DNA from: Bradyrhizobium viridifuturi
GTDB taxonomy: Bacteria; Pseudomonadota; Alphaproteobacteria; Rhizobiales; Xanthobacteraceae
Direction of reading: 5' to 3'
Length of the DNA: 64,000 nucleotides
Assembly: GCF_001238275.1 (NCBI RefSeq)
Contig: NZ_LGTB01000009.1
Coordinates: 62,001-126,000 of the forward strand
Shown here: positions 36,589 to 44,072 of the stretch, piece after piece
Numbering within the stretch: the stretch's first letter is position 1
How the letters are laid out: every line of letters begins with the position of its first letter
The notes under the pieces: model-generated
The model's database searches: none
What the model was told of the DNA's origin: nothing
The model's input: the letters and a program-made list of their open reading frames with translations, nothing else
Position numbers and translations under genes: made by a program

Positions 36589-36640
36589 ATGTCAGAGGTG
36601 CCAGTCTGCCTGTGGTTCGACGGTGAGGCGGCGAACGTTT
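36589..36640 (+). pseudogene. Truncated start of a PhnB-like VOC gene
   Basis: ATG 36589, with AAGGAG nearby, opens MSEVPVCLWFDGEAANVYVS, which resembles the conserved beginning of PhnB-like VOC proteins (CLWFDG and FYVS). After about 18 residues the similarity ends and the frame runs into unrelated low-complexity sequence. I read this as the 5' remnant of a second VOC gene whose body is gone. It is too short for certainty. Confidence 0.45.
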
Positions 36641-36724
36641 ACGTCTCGCAACCTCCGGGCTCCCATCCAGCGCAACACGATCGACGGCCCGGCCGCAAAG
36701 GCCGGGACAGATCGAATGAAGGCC

Positions 36725-38173
36725 TCAGGCGGCGGGGATGCCGTTCGGCCGCGCGTCGGTGATGGCGTGGCCGGCCTTTCTCCCTGACGGCGTGTCGGAC
36801 GGCTGACAGGCCGGGACCGGAAAGTTCAGTTCGACCGTGGTGCCGCCGCCGGGCGTTTGGCACAGAGCAACGGTCCCGTTGTGGGTGGTCATCACCTGGG
36901 AAACGATCGAAAGCCCGAGCCCAGTCCCCTCCGCGCTGGTGTTTCCACGTCTGAAGGGCTCAAGCAGACGTTCGGGCTGGCCAGGCTCAAGGCCGGACCC
37001 GAAGTCAACGACGCTCAATCGCGCCGGTGCTTCGACCTTGATGAGGACAGAGCCGCCGGCACTTCCATGGGTCACGGCGTTTCGGATCAGATTCGAGAGC
37101 GCGACGGCGATCGCGGCTTCCGAGCCACGCACCCGGATCGGGTGACGCGGCTCCGTGAACGCAATGTCGCTTCCGTTCTTCAACGCCATCGGCACGTGTT
37201 CGGCCGCAACCCTGCGCGCAAGCGCACCGAGGTCCATGTCGATCAGCTCGGCAGGATCCGCGGAGATGCGCGCCAACTGAAGCAGCATGGTGACAATCGA
37301 CGACAGCTTCTGGTTCTCGGCTATCAGCCTGGTACGCAACGGAGCGTCCTCGACCTGCTCGAGTATGGTGCGCGCATTGGTCAAGGGCGTCCGAAGTTCG
37401 TGTGCCGCATTCGACAGGAAATTCCGCTGCGCTTTTGAAGCGGTGTCTATCCGCGACAGCGCGCGATTGAAAGCCACGACGAGTGGCAGGAGCTCGGATG
37501 GCGCATTGTCTTCCGGCAGGCGGCGGCCGTCCGAAACCCCGTCGATCATTTCGGCGGCCGCGGCGACCGCTCGAACGGGACGCGCGATGAGCGTCGGCAC
37601 GAAAACCATGGCGGTAAACGCGGTCGCCGCCAGGACGAGGATGATGGGGAGCGCAACGATGGTCGCATCGGTGAGCATTCCGGTCGTCAGTTGGCCTGCC
37701 GTATAGGCCACGCCACCGGTTTCGATCCACACCTCACCCACCGGCGTATTCCTGATCGCGGCCATCTTCTTCAGCTTCGTGGTTTCGCCGTCGAACGCGT
37801 AGGCGAGGAAACTCGTCCCGTCACGAGATGTCTGAGTCTTCTGTGGCCGCCACTTTGGTACCGGGCCGTAGCTGACCTCTCCGCTCTTGTCGGACACGAC
37901 GTACCAGAATGTCGGGAAATTGCGGGTGATCTCGTCCAGCCGCGACGTCGGCTTGAGCGCGAGTTGCCCGGCTTCGTTGCGTGTGACGGCCTCCTTCAAT
38001 GCGTCGGCGACGTCGGCCGCCGCCCAGGTGCCATCATCGTCACCGCCGAACCGGATCAGCAGGGCCGCTGCGCAGAGCAGCATGATGGTCGTCACCGCGC
38101 CGATCAGCGTCGCGGACAGCACCGCGATCGAGCGATGGCTGCGCTTGAGCGTTTGCCACTTCAACATCATCAT
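36725..38173 (-). CDS. Sensor histidine kinase (QseC/PmrB-like)
   Basis: This 482-residue protein has two membrane segments (about residues 17-40 and 170-195) around a roughly 130-residue periplasmic domain, a HAMP-like region, the phosphoacceptor motif AAHELRTPLTNARTILEQ, an N-box (LSNLIRNAVTHG), VVDFGSGLEPG and a G-box TGLGLSIVSQVM. It should phosphorylate the adjacent response regulator; its ATG overlaps that gene's stop in ATGA. The neighbouring GT39 transferase recalls PmrAB-type envelope control. The signal is unknown. Confidence 0.92.
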   Translation of the reverse strand: MMMLKWQTLKRSHRSIAVLSATLIGAVTTIMLLCAAALLIRFGGDDDGTWAAADVADALKEAVTRNEAGQLALKPTSRLDEITRNFPTFWYVVSDKSGEVSYGPVPKWRPQKTQTSRDGTSFLAYAFDGETTKLKKMAAIRNTPVGEVWIETGGVAYTAGQLTTGMLTDATIVALPIILVLAATAFTAMVFVPTLIARPVRAVAAAAEMIDGVSDGRRLPEDNAPSELLPLVVAFNRALSRIDTASKAQRNFLSNAAHELRTPLTNARTILEQVEDAPLRTRLIAENQKLSSIVTMLLQLARISADPAELIDMDLGALARRVAAEHVPMALKNGSDIAFTEPRHPIRVRGSEAAIAVALSNLIRNAVTHGSAGGSVLIKVEAPARLSVVDFGSGLEPGQPERLLEPFRRGNTSAEGTGLGLSIVSQVMTTHNGTVALCQTPGGGTTVELNFPVPACQPSDTPSGRKAGHAITDARPNGIPAA

Positions 38174-38840
38174 TCACCACTCAGCAGATATCCAAGGCCG
38201 CGGACCGGTTTGATGACGATCCTGCAATTGGCCGCACGGAGGCGCCGGCGCAGCCGCGAAACATGTGCCTCGATCGCGTTTGATTGAATCTCGTCGTCAA
38301 AATCATAGGCCGCAACTTCAAGGGTCTCGCGCAGGACAACGCGGCCGATCCGCCGCACCATGCTTCCAGAATTGCCAGCTCGCGGCGCGGGACGACAATC
38401 GGCTGGTGATCGACGCAGACCTCGCGGTTGAGCACGTCGTAGCTCAGATTGCCGATGCGAACCACGGCCCCTCGATCCAGAAAGAGGCGTCGGAGCACGG
38501 CCTTTGCTCGCGCGACCAGCTCGATCGGTTCAAACGGCTTGGCCACATAATCGTCCGCCCCGTCGTCGAGGGCGCGTGCAATATCGACGGGATCATCGAG
38601 CGCGGTCAGCACGATCGTCGCGGGGCTGGGCTTCTGTTGCTTCAGGTCGCGCAGCAAGGCCAGGCCATCGCCATCAGGTAGTCCGCGGTCGATCACCACC
38701 AGTTCGAAATTCCGCACGGCCACCGCGGCCCGGCCTTCCTCGAGCGTCGTGACCATGTCGGATGAACCGAAGGCCGTTCCCAGAGTATCCCGCAACCATG
38801 GCCCAAGCTGAGGATCATCCTCCACGACCAGAACTCGCAC
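38170..38840 (-). pseudogene. OmpR-family response regulator, frame broken near 38362
   Basis: The receiver domain is complete: VLVVEDDPQLGPWL, the phosphorylated Asp in FELVVIDRGLPDGDG, TALDD and the Lys in DYVAKPFEPIEL. The DNA-binding winged helix breaks after RRELAILEA. The proper continuation (VRRIGRVVLRETLEVAAYDF, IEAHVSRLRRRLRAANC, KPVRGLGYLLSGE) lies one frame away and ends at TGA 38170. One missing base explains it. Repaired length is about 224 residues. GTG 38840 is chosen because GGGAG precedes it. 11-bp direct repeats in its own promoter (38874-38900) suggest autoregulation. Confidence 0.85.
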
Positions 38841-38873
38841 CGCATTCTCCCAAGCATGAGACACGGCTTCTAC

Positions 38874-38900
38874 CATTACGGACGGATTACCATAAGATTA
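38874..38900 (-). promoter_or_regulatory. Candidate response-regulator box: three half-sites at 11-bp period
   Basis: Read on the minus strand, TAATC, TAATC and TAATG are each separated by six bases (plus-strand GATTA at 38896-38900, GATTA at 38885-38889, CATTA at 38874-38878). The 11-base period is the spacing used by OmpR/PhoB-type regulators binding head to tail. It ends 34 bases before the regulator's own start codon. Confidence 0.6.
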
Positions 38901-39054
38901 CGGCTGGCCGGAAAACTGCGATCTTTCATCTCAATACACTGACGTGTTGAGCGCTTTCTGGTGATTCCACCCGCTTTTTTGATCCCGCGAGCGTGAGGCT
39001 GCGGCGCGATCGGCGGCCCAGTGCAAGGCCCGTCAGAATGGGCGCAGATCCGGC

Positions 39055-39207
39055 TCAATCGCTCCCGCGACGGTTCGCCGCTGCGGCTGATGCGATCGCG
39101 TCAATGACCCCTGCGGCCACTGCTGCCCCGTAACCGGCGCCGCTCCGAACACCAAGCGCCCCGAAGCCGAGCAGCGTCATGATCATCATGATGGCAAGTC
39201 TGTGCAT
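39055..39207 (-). CDS. Small exported or membrane hypothetical protein
   Basis: This possible 50-residue protein from ATG 39207 has GGAGA five bases upstream, a hydrophobic start (MHRLAIMMIMTLLGFGALG) and an Ala/Gly-rich rest ending ANRRGSD. No family is recognised. A degenerate copy of the 11-bp repeat box lies 34 bases upstream, the same distance as at the response regulator, which supports a real, co-regulated gene. Confidence 0.5.
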   Translation of the reverse strand: MHRLAIMMIMTLLGFGALGVRSGAGYGAAVAAGVIDAIASAAAANRRGSD

Positions 39208-39240
39208 GTGTGTCTCCGCGACGAGATTTCTCCGCCAGAG

Positions 39241-39267
39241 GCATCCATCAGCATTACCGCCAAATGA
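39241..39267 (-). promoter_or_regulatory. Candidate response-regulator box, degenerate
   Basis: On the minus strand TCATT, TAATG and GATGC are spaced at 11 bases (plus-strand 39263-39267, 39252-39256 and 39241-39245). It is weaker than the 38874 site but matches its period and its distance to the next start codon. Confidence 0.4.
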
Positions 39268-39401
39268 CCGCCATCGGCGCTGCGCGGACGCATCCACGGC
39301 GACGTGGGTCGAGCCACGTCAGGCTGTCGTAATGGTGGCTGTGAAGAGCATGCCGATGGAAGTCGCCGACATGACGTTAGCGATAAGAAAACGAAGGCTT
39401 G

Positions 39402-41072
39402 ATGCCGGTGGATTTTGCGTTGTCGGCGATGGCCAAGCAGTCGGACCGCTGCCCGGCGCGGTGGCGCCGACCGTTCAATCGTTGGCTGGAAGGGGTCGAA
39501 GCGGGATGGGCGGTGCCGCTGCTGCTCGCTTGCTTCGTCGGCATCTGGACGGTGTATCTGGCCGTGGCCTATCACGGCGCGGGCCTGCACCCCGACGTGC
39601 TGGAGACCTGGACCTATGGACGGCATTTCGCGTGGGGGTATCCCAAGCACCCTCCGTTGATGGGGTGGGTGACGGGCGCGTGGACCTCGGTCTTTCCGCT
39701 GACCGACTGGTCGTTGCAACTGATGGCGATGACGAATGCAGCGTTGGCATTGTGGTTCGTCGACCTGATCGCAAGACGGTTCGTGAGCGGCCACAAGCGC
39801 CTGATCGTGCTGCTCCTGCTCATGCTGACCCCGGCGTACCAGTTTCACGCACAGCGCTTCAATGCCAACGCCGTGTTGCTCGCCGTCTGGCCGCTTGCGA
39901 CCTATTGCTTCCTTCGCGCCTTTGAAACACGGGCGCCGCTCTGGGCGATTGCCGCAGGTCTGACGGCCTCCCTTGCGATGCTGGGCAAGTACTATTCCAT
40001 CTTTCTGGTCGCGAGCTTCGCGTTGTCGGCAATGATTCACCCGTCGCGGCGCGCCTATTTCACCTCCGGTTCGCCCTGGATCTCCGCCGCCGCGGGGCTG
40101 CTTGCGCTGTTTCCCCACCTGCACTGGTTGGCCACGACAGGCGCAGAGCCCGTCCATTATGCCGCGACGCATGTGCGGGCCGATTTCTTTACGGCTCTGC
40201 AAGATACCGCCAATTTCCTGATGGGCCTTGCTGCGGCCGTGGGCGTGTCCGCCGCGACGTGGGTGATGATCGCCGGCTATCGAATGAGGCGGCTGTCTCG
40301 AGACCTCGTGGCGTCGGATCCAAACCTGAAGCTCATCTTCCACGTCGCGATCGGCACGATCGTGCTTCCCGTCGTTACCTCCATATTCCTCTGCACCGAC
40401 TTGCCGTCGCTATGGGCTCTGCAGGGATTGTTCCTGCTCGCCGTGCCGATCGTTTGCAGCACCAGCTACCGGATCGAGCACTTCTACACGGTCAATGCCG
40501 CGCTCCTCGTCGCAGGGATAGCGATCGCTGCCGCTGTAGTCGCAGCCCCGGTTCACGCGCTCTACCGCAACAGCCACGGCTACGATGAAGGACGAAGCTT
40601 TTATCATCAGGCCGCCGACGAGCTCACCCGGCTGTGGCACGAAGAGATGCGTACGCCGCTGTCGATCGTTGGAGGCAATGACAGCCTTGGGCTTGCGGTG
40701 GCATTCTACAGCTCGGATCACCCGCACTATGGCGGCTCCTTTGCCTACCAGTACTCCTTGGCATTGCCTCGCCAGGTAACGCCGGAGCGCGGTTGGGCTG
40801 CGCTCTGCTTCGCCGATCAAGACGATTGCCTTGAATGGACTGAACAGATGGCGGCGCGGGCCGGAAGCTATGTCAGGCGCGAATTCTCCGTTCAATCGAG
40901 CTTGTTCGGAATCCCGGGCGTCAGGCGAAGCCTCGTTGCATTCATGGTGGCGCCGCTTCGCGAACCGGGCGGCGCAGCTTCAAGCCTCGCCAATGATGTT
41001 GCTCCGGCCAGGACTCGTATCCTCGCAGATGGAATCACGGAGTCGCAGGGCCTGCTCGTCTTGATGCGTTGA
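39402..41072 (+). CDS. GT39-family (ArnT/PMT-like) membrane glycosyltransferase
   Basis: This 556-residue integral membrane protein has about eleven hydrophobic segments. Near the N-terminus LHPDVLETWTYGRHFAWGYP followed by KHPPLMGWV matches the first periplasmic loop of glycosyltransferase family 39, with its acidic residue and HPP motif. The C-terminal soluble part is periplasmic. Relatives transfer sugars from polyprenyl phosphate to lipid A or other envelope acceptors. The neighbouring two-component system would fit envelope modification in response to stress, as in pmr systems. ATG 39402 has GAAGG upstream; the overlapping TTG at 39399 is less likely. Confidence 0.85.
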   Translation: MPVDFALSAMAKQSDRCPARWRRPFNRWLEGVEAGWAVPLLLACFVGIWTVYLAVAYHGAGLHPDVLETWTYGRHFAWGYPKHPPLMGWVTGAWTSVFPLTDWSLQLMAMTNAALALWFVDLIARRFVSGHKRLIVLLLLMLTPAYQFHAQRFNANAVLLAVWPLATYCFLRAFETRAPLWAIAAGLTASLAMLGKYYSIFLVASFALSAMIHPSRRAYFTSGSPWISAAAGLLALFPHLHWLATTGAEPVHYAATHVRADFFTALQDTANFLMGLAAAVGVSAATWVMIAGYRMRRLSRDLVASDPNLKLIFHVAIGTIVLPVVTSIFLCTDLPSLWALQGLFLLAVPIVCSTSYRIEHFYTVNAALLVAGIAIAAAVVAAPVHALYRNSHGYDEGRSFYHQAADELTRLWHEEMRTPLSIVGGNDSLGLAVAFYSSDHPHYGGSFAYQYSLALPRQVTPERGWAALCFADQDDCLEWTEQMAARAGSYVRREFSVQSSLFGIPGVRRSLVAFMVAPLREPGGAASSLANDVAPARTRILADGITESQGLLVLMR

Positions 41073-41113
41073 CCGGAGGCATCGGTCGGATGTCGCCGCG
41101 ACGATCGCAATTG

Positions 41114-41129
41114 TAATCCTGCGGTAATC
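41114..41129 (+). promoter_or_regulatory. Candidate response-regulator box upstream of the HhH gene
   Basis: TAATC (41114-41118), CTGCGG, TAATC (41125-41129): an exact direct repeat with 11-base period, 59 bases before ATG 41188. It shares the 12-base core ATCCTGCGGTAA with the site at 41556. Confidence 0.6.
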
Positions 41130-41187
41130 GATCGCCGCTTTATCGGCAGCCGGGTCAGGGGCGTCATATCACGAAGGACAGCACTCC

Positions 41188-41511
41188 ATGTTCATCAGGT
41201 TGGTTTGCATCAGCCTCGGCGTGTGCGCCGTCATCGGTGCCACCGCGTTGGCACAGACATCGCCATCGAAGACCGGTTCGGCCCACCAGGCGCCCGCGAC
41301 ACGCGAGGCGACCAGTCATGTCGAGAGGGTCAACCTCAACACCGCGCCTGTCAGCGAGCTGGTGAAGATTCCGCATCTCAGCGTCCGCGGGGTCACCGCG
41401 ATCACGGAGGCGAGGGCGAAGTCGAAGTTCAAGGATTGGAACGATTTCGTGGCGAGACGGGTCGTGCCGCGATTTGTCAGGATCGAGATCAAGGACCTCG
41501 TCACATTCTAG
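41188..41511 (+). CDS. Exported helix-hairpin-helix (ComEA-like) small protein
   Basis: This 107-residue protein has a signal peptide (MFIRLVCISLGVCAVIGATA, cut after LAQ) and a helix-hairpin-helix domain: VNLNTAPVSELVKIPHLSV, then RGVTAITEARAKSKFKDWND. This is the ComEA-type fold that binds DNA in the periplasm for uptake in competent bacteria, but short exported copies with unknown roles are common in rhizobia. No other competence gene is nearby. Confidence 0.78.
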   Translation: MFIRLVCISLGVCAVIGATALAQTSPSKTGSAHQAPATREATSHVERVNLNTAPVSELVKIPHLSVRGVTAITEARAKSKFKDWNDFVARRVVPRFVRIEIKDLVTF

Positions 41512-41555
41512 GAGCGCGCAGTTGCGCAACGGAGAACGCCGGTTCCGCCGCGATG

Positions 41556-41571
41556 TCATCCTGCGGTAAGC
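41556..41571 (+). promoter_or_regulatory. Candidate response-regulator box upstream of the Tyr-rich gene
   Basis: TCATC (41556-41560), CTGCGG, TAAGC (41567-41571), an imperfect 11-bp-period repeat, 63 bases before ATG 41634. It shares the core ATCCTGCGGTAA with 41116-41127. Confidence 0.5.
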
Positions 41572-41633
41572 CCGATAGTCGATCGCTGCCATCGGCCGGC
41601 GTGGCTATCGAACTCGAATGAGGATATGATTGA

Positions 41634-41963
41634 ATGAAACGAGTAGCTGTTGCTTCGGCTGTCGTCGTGATCGTCATGGGCAGTCTTGCGTCGACAGAAG
41701 CTGCGGCGCGTAGCCGGCGCGGAGATGCCGTGGCTGTCGGCATCGTTGGCGGCCTCGCCGTCGGCGCCTTGCTGGGCTCGACCATGACCGCCCGGGCAGA
41801 TCCAGCCTATGTCTACGAGAGGGAGTATTATCCGCCGGCCCCTGTCGTCCACTATCATCGTCACGTGTACGAATACGGCGACGAATATCCCGGCGGATAT
41901 GATCACGGATATACTTCCGGGTATCGGGAAGGATATTCCGACGGCTACTGGGACAATGATTGA
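41634..41963 (+). CDS. Exported Gly/Tyr-rich hypothetical protein
   Basis: This 109-residue protein has a signal peptide (MKRVAVASAVVVIVMGSLA), a second hydrophobic Gly/Ala stretch (VAVGIVGGLAVGALLGS) and a C-terminal third very rich in Tyr, Gly, Asp and His (YDHGYTSGYREGYSDGY). I recognise no family with a known function. The composition suggests a surface- or outer-membrane-associated protein. Its upstream box links it to the local two-component system. Confidence 0.7.
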   Translation: MKRVAVASAVVVIVMGSLASTEAAARSRRGDAVAVGIVGGLAVGALLGSTMTARADPAYVYEREYYPPAPVVHYHRHVYEYGDEYPGGYDHGYTSGYREGYSDGYWDND

Positions 41964-42007
41964 ACGCGATTGGGTGTCTTCGCTGGAGGCCGGCGACGAC
42001 CCCCGTC

Positions 42008-43152
42008 CTAGTAACTGATCCGCAGCCCGACGCCGCCGTGGACCGTGTTGCCGACCGGTTGCGGTCCGGCGGTGCCGTTGAGGAACAGGTCGGCGATCCA
42101 GCCCTTGGTGATACGGAAGCCGACGCGGCCGCCATATTCGAACCAGCCCTGATTGCCGATTGTCGGCACGATCGTCCCATCGCCCGTGACGGTCGCGACG
42201 ATGCCGGAATGGGTGGCGAAGGATTGCACCCAGCCGCCATTGATGTTGGTTTCGATGTTCGATCCGAACAGATGCGTCCACTGGCCGCCGATCTTGACCA
42301 GGCTGGTGCGATCGGTGCCGTCGGCGATGGTGGCGTCGAACGGATTGAAGGCGACCGCCGGATCGCTGTAGCCCTTGACCCGCTGCCAGAGCTGCCAGAC
42401 CTCGACCGAGGCCGCGACCTCGTCGCGCGCCGACAATCGGCTGATCCAGCCCGCGCGCCCGTACACGCCGTAATTCTCGCTCGAGGTCTGGCCGGTGACC
42501 GACACCGGGCCGAGGCTGGTCGTGTAGCTGCGGGTGTAGCGCACCTTCTCGGACGGCGAGAGGATGGTGCCGATATCGAAGAACGGCCGCGACGAGCCCC
42601 AGTCGACGAAGTCATAGCGCAGCGCGAAGGCGCCGATCGGTGCGCTGGTGACGTTGTAGCCGCCCTCGCCATATTGCGTGTAGGCGATGCCGGCGAGCAG
42701 CGACAGATTCGGCGTGATGGTCTTGCGGCCATGGATGCCGGCCGAGAACGAGCCGGCGGAGCCGAAGGCGCTGATGCAGTCGTCGCAATTGACTTGCTCG
42801 TTGACGCCGAGCAGCACCGATCCGAGCACGCGGTTGGTGATCATCTGGTTGAAGCGCTGGTCGGCGAGACCGTTGATCGAACCGCCGCTCGACGCGCGCC
42901 GGTGATCGGTGTCGGCGACGGGCTCGGCGTTGGAGTCGGCGTGGGAATGGGGGTCGGCGTAGGCGATGGTGTGGCAGTGGGTGTCGGCGTCGGTGTGGGG
43001 CTCGCTCCACAGTTCGACGACGGGCTGTCCGAGTTGCAGTTCGGCGTTGGAGATTGAGCCTGTGCCGGCCCAGCCAGCGCCTGCAGCATAGCGAGCGACA
43101 GTGCCAACGTCAGAGCCGTCGACAGGACCACGTGATGGATGCGCAGTGCCAT
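42008..43152 (-). pseudogene. Autotransporter-type beta-barrel protein with Pro-Thr linker, frame broken near 42891
   Basis: ATG 43152 opens a signal peptide (LALSLAMLQALAGPAQA), a Cys-containing segment, and about 33 residues of Pro alternating with Thr or Ser. The frame then shifts by one missing base near 42891. The new frame continues SSGGSINGLADQRFNQMITN into a beta-barrel that ends VHGGVGLRISY, the aromatic C-terminus required for outer-membrane insertion. Repaired length is about 381 residues. The short passenger and large barrel resemble autotransporter-domain or surface-antigen proteins of rhizobia. It follows the FecR gene by two bases. Confidence 0.78.
42906..43004. repeat. Pro-Thr/Pro-Ser codon repeat (low-complexity linker)
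   Basis: About 33 codons alternate Pro with Thr or Ser, encoding the linker of the barrel protein. Repeats of this kind change length by slippage and may vary between strains. Confidence 0.7.
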
Positions 43153-43154
43153 TG

Positions 43155-43859
43155 TCACCGTCCGCACAGCATGCCGGCGTCGTCGACCGGCGGCGTCACC
43201 GGTGATGCATCCGCGAACTGGGTGACGGTGCAGAGCCCTGCGGCCTGGGTGCAGGTTGCGGCAAAAGTCCAGGGTGGGTTGTTGGTCTTCTGGATCGTGG
43301 TGCGGCCGCCGCTCGACGTGATGATCGCGGTGTCGCCGGGCTGGGTCAGATCGATGCACTGCCGGCTCGACGTACACACGGTCGAAGCGCCTTCCTGCAA
43401 CACCACGGTGGTCTTGCCGCGCTGTGACAGGATATCGAGCACCGTGCCGCGAACACCGATGGTCGCAAGCGGCGTCGTGATCTTGTAGGCCGCCTTGTCC
43501 GAGTGGCCGGTGACGAAGCGGAACGCACCCGAGGTCAGGCGGACCGCGACATCGCGATAGTGATGCTCGTCGTCGAACACGGTGCGATCGAGCTTGAGCG
43601 AGGCATTCGGCCCGAGCGAGAGGTTGGTGCTGTCGGCCATCACCAGCCGCGCCGCGCTCTCGAGACCGGTGCGCACCGTCTCATCGCGCAGCAGCGCATC
43701 GCCGACATTGATCGGCGTGGTTGCAGCGGCAACGCGGACGACCTCGTTCTTTACCATCGCCGCTTCGCCGACGCGTGTCTGCGCCTGAGCGGGATGCGCC
43801 GTCACGGCGACGGCAAGACCGAGTGCTAGCAGGGAGAAAAGGCTGTGAGGCGAATTCAT
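43155..43859 (-). CDS. FecR-domain exported protein
   Basis: This 234-residue protein has a signal peptide (SLFSLLALGLAVAVTAHPAQ) and a FecR core: VGDALLRDETVRTGLESAAR, LVMADSTNLSLGPNASLKLD and the central beta-strands AAYKITTPLATIGVRGTVLD. Stand-alone FecR domains of this kind are periplasmic and not linked to sigma factors here. Paired Cys residues (TSSRQCIDL; AATCTQAAGLC) suggest disulphides. Two bases separate it from the barrel protein gene downstream, so a functional pair is likely. Confidence 0.82.
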   Translation of the reverse strand: MNSPHSLFSLLALGLAVAVTAHPAQAQTRVGEAAMVKNEVVRVAAATTPINVGDALLRDETVRTGLESAARLVMADSTNLSLGPNASLKLDRTVFDDEHHYRDVAVRLTSGAFRFVTGHSDKAAYKITTPLATIGVRGTVLDILSQRGKTTVVLQEGASTVCTSSRQCIDLTQPGDTAIITSSGGRTTIQKTNNPPWTFAATCTQAAGLCTVTQFADASPVTPPVDDAGMLCGR

Positions 43860-44012
43860 TGCAATACCGATCGACTGAACGCCATCATCGTACCGGATCG
43901 GGCATGCATCTGATATTGTATATATGTCACAAGCTCCCCCCGAGGTGACTGGATGGTTAGTCTCTGTCGATTCGATCACGTTCAACGCCATGGATGTGAA
44001 AGTGAGTTCCGA

Positions 44013-44072
44013 TCACACAGGTCACACTCGCCGCGTGCGACGGCGCGATCGTAGCTCACACTTCGCTCACAC
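44013..44072 (+). promoter_or_regulatory. Four TCACAC direct repeats upstream of the PMT gene
   Basis: TCACAC occurs at 44013, 44022, 44056 and 44067; the last two are part of an 11-base near-tandem repeat (GCTCACACTT). They lie just before the TTG start at 44073. They may be regulator half-sites or chance; no regulator is assigned. Confidence 0.35.

Noticed and set aside
41188..41511. ComEA-like gene considered as evidence of a competence locus
   Set aside because: No comEC, pilus or DNA-processing gene is nearby, and small exported helix-hairpin-helix proteins are common without competence.
42906..43004. Short-period repeat considered as a CRISPR or tandem-repeat locus
   Set aside because: The period is one or two codons and in frame with a Pro-Thr linker; there are no spacers or separate repeats.
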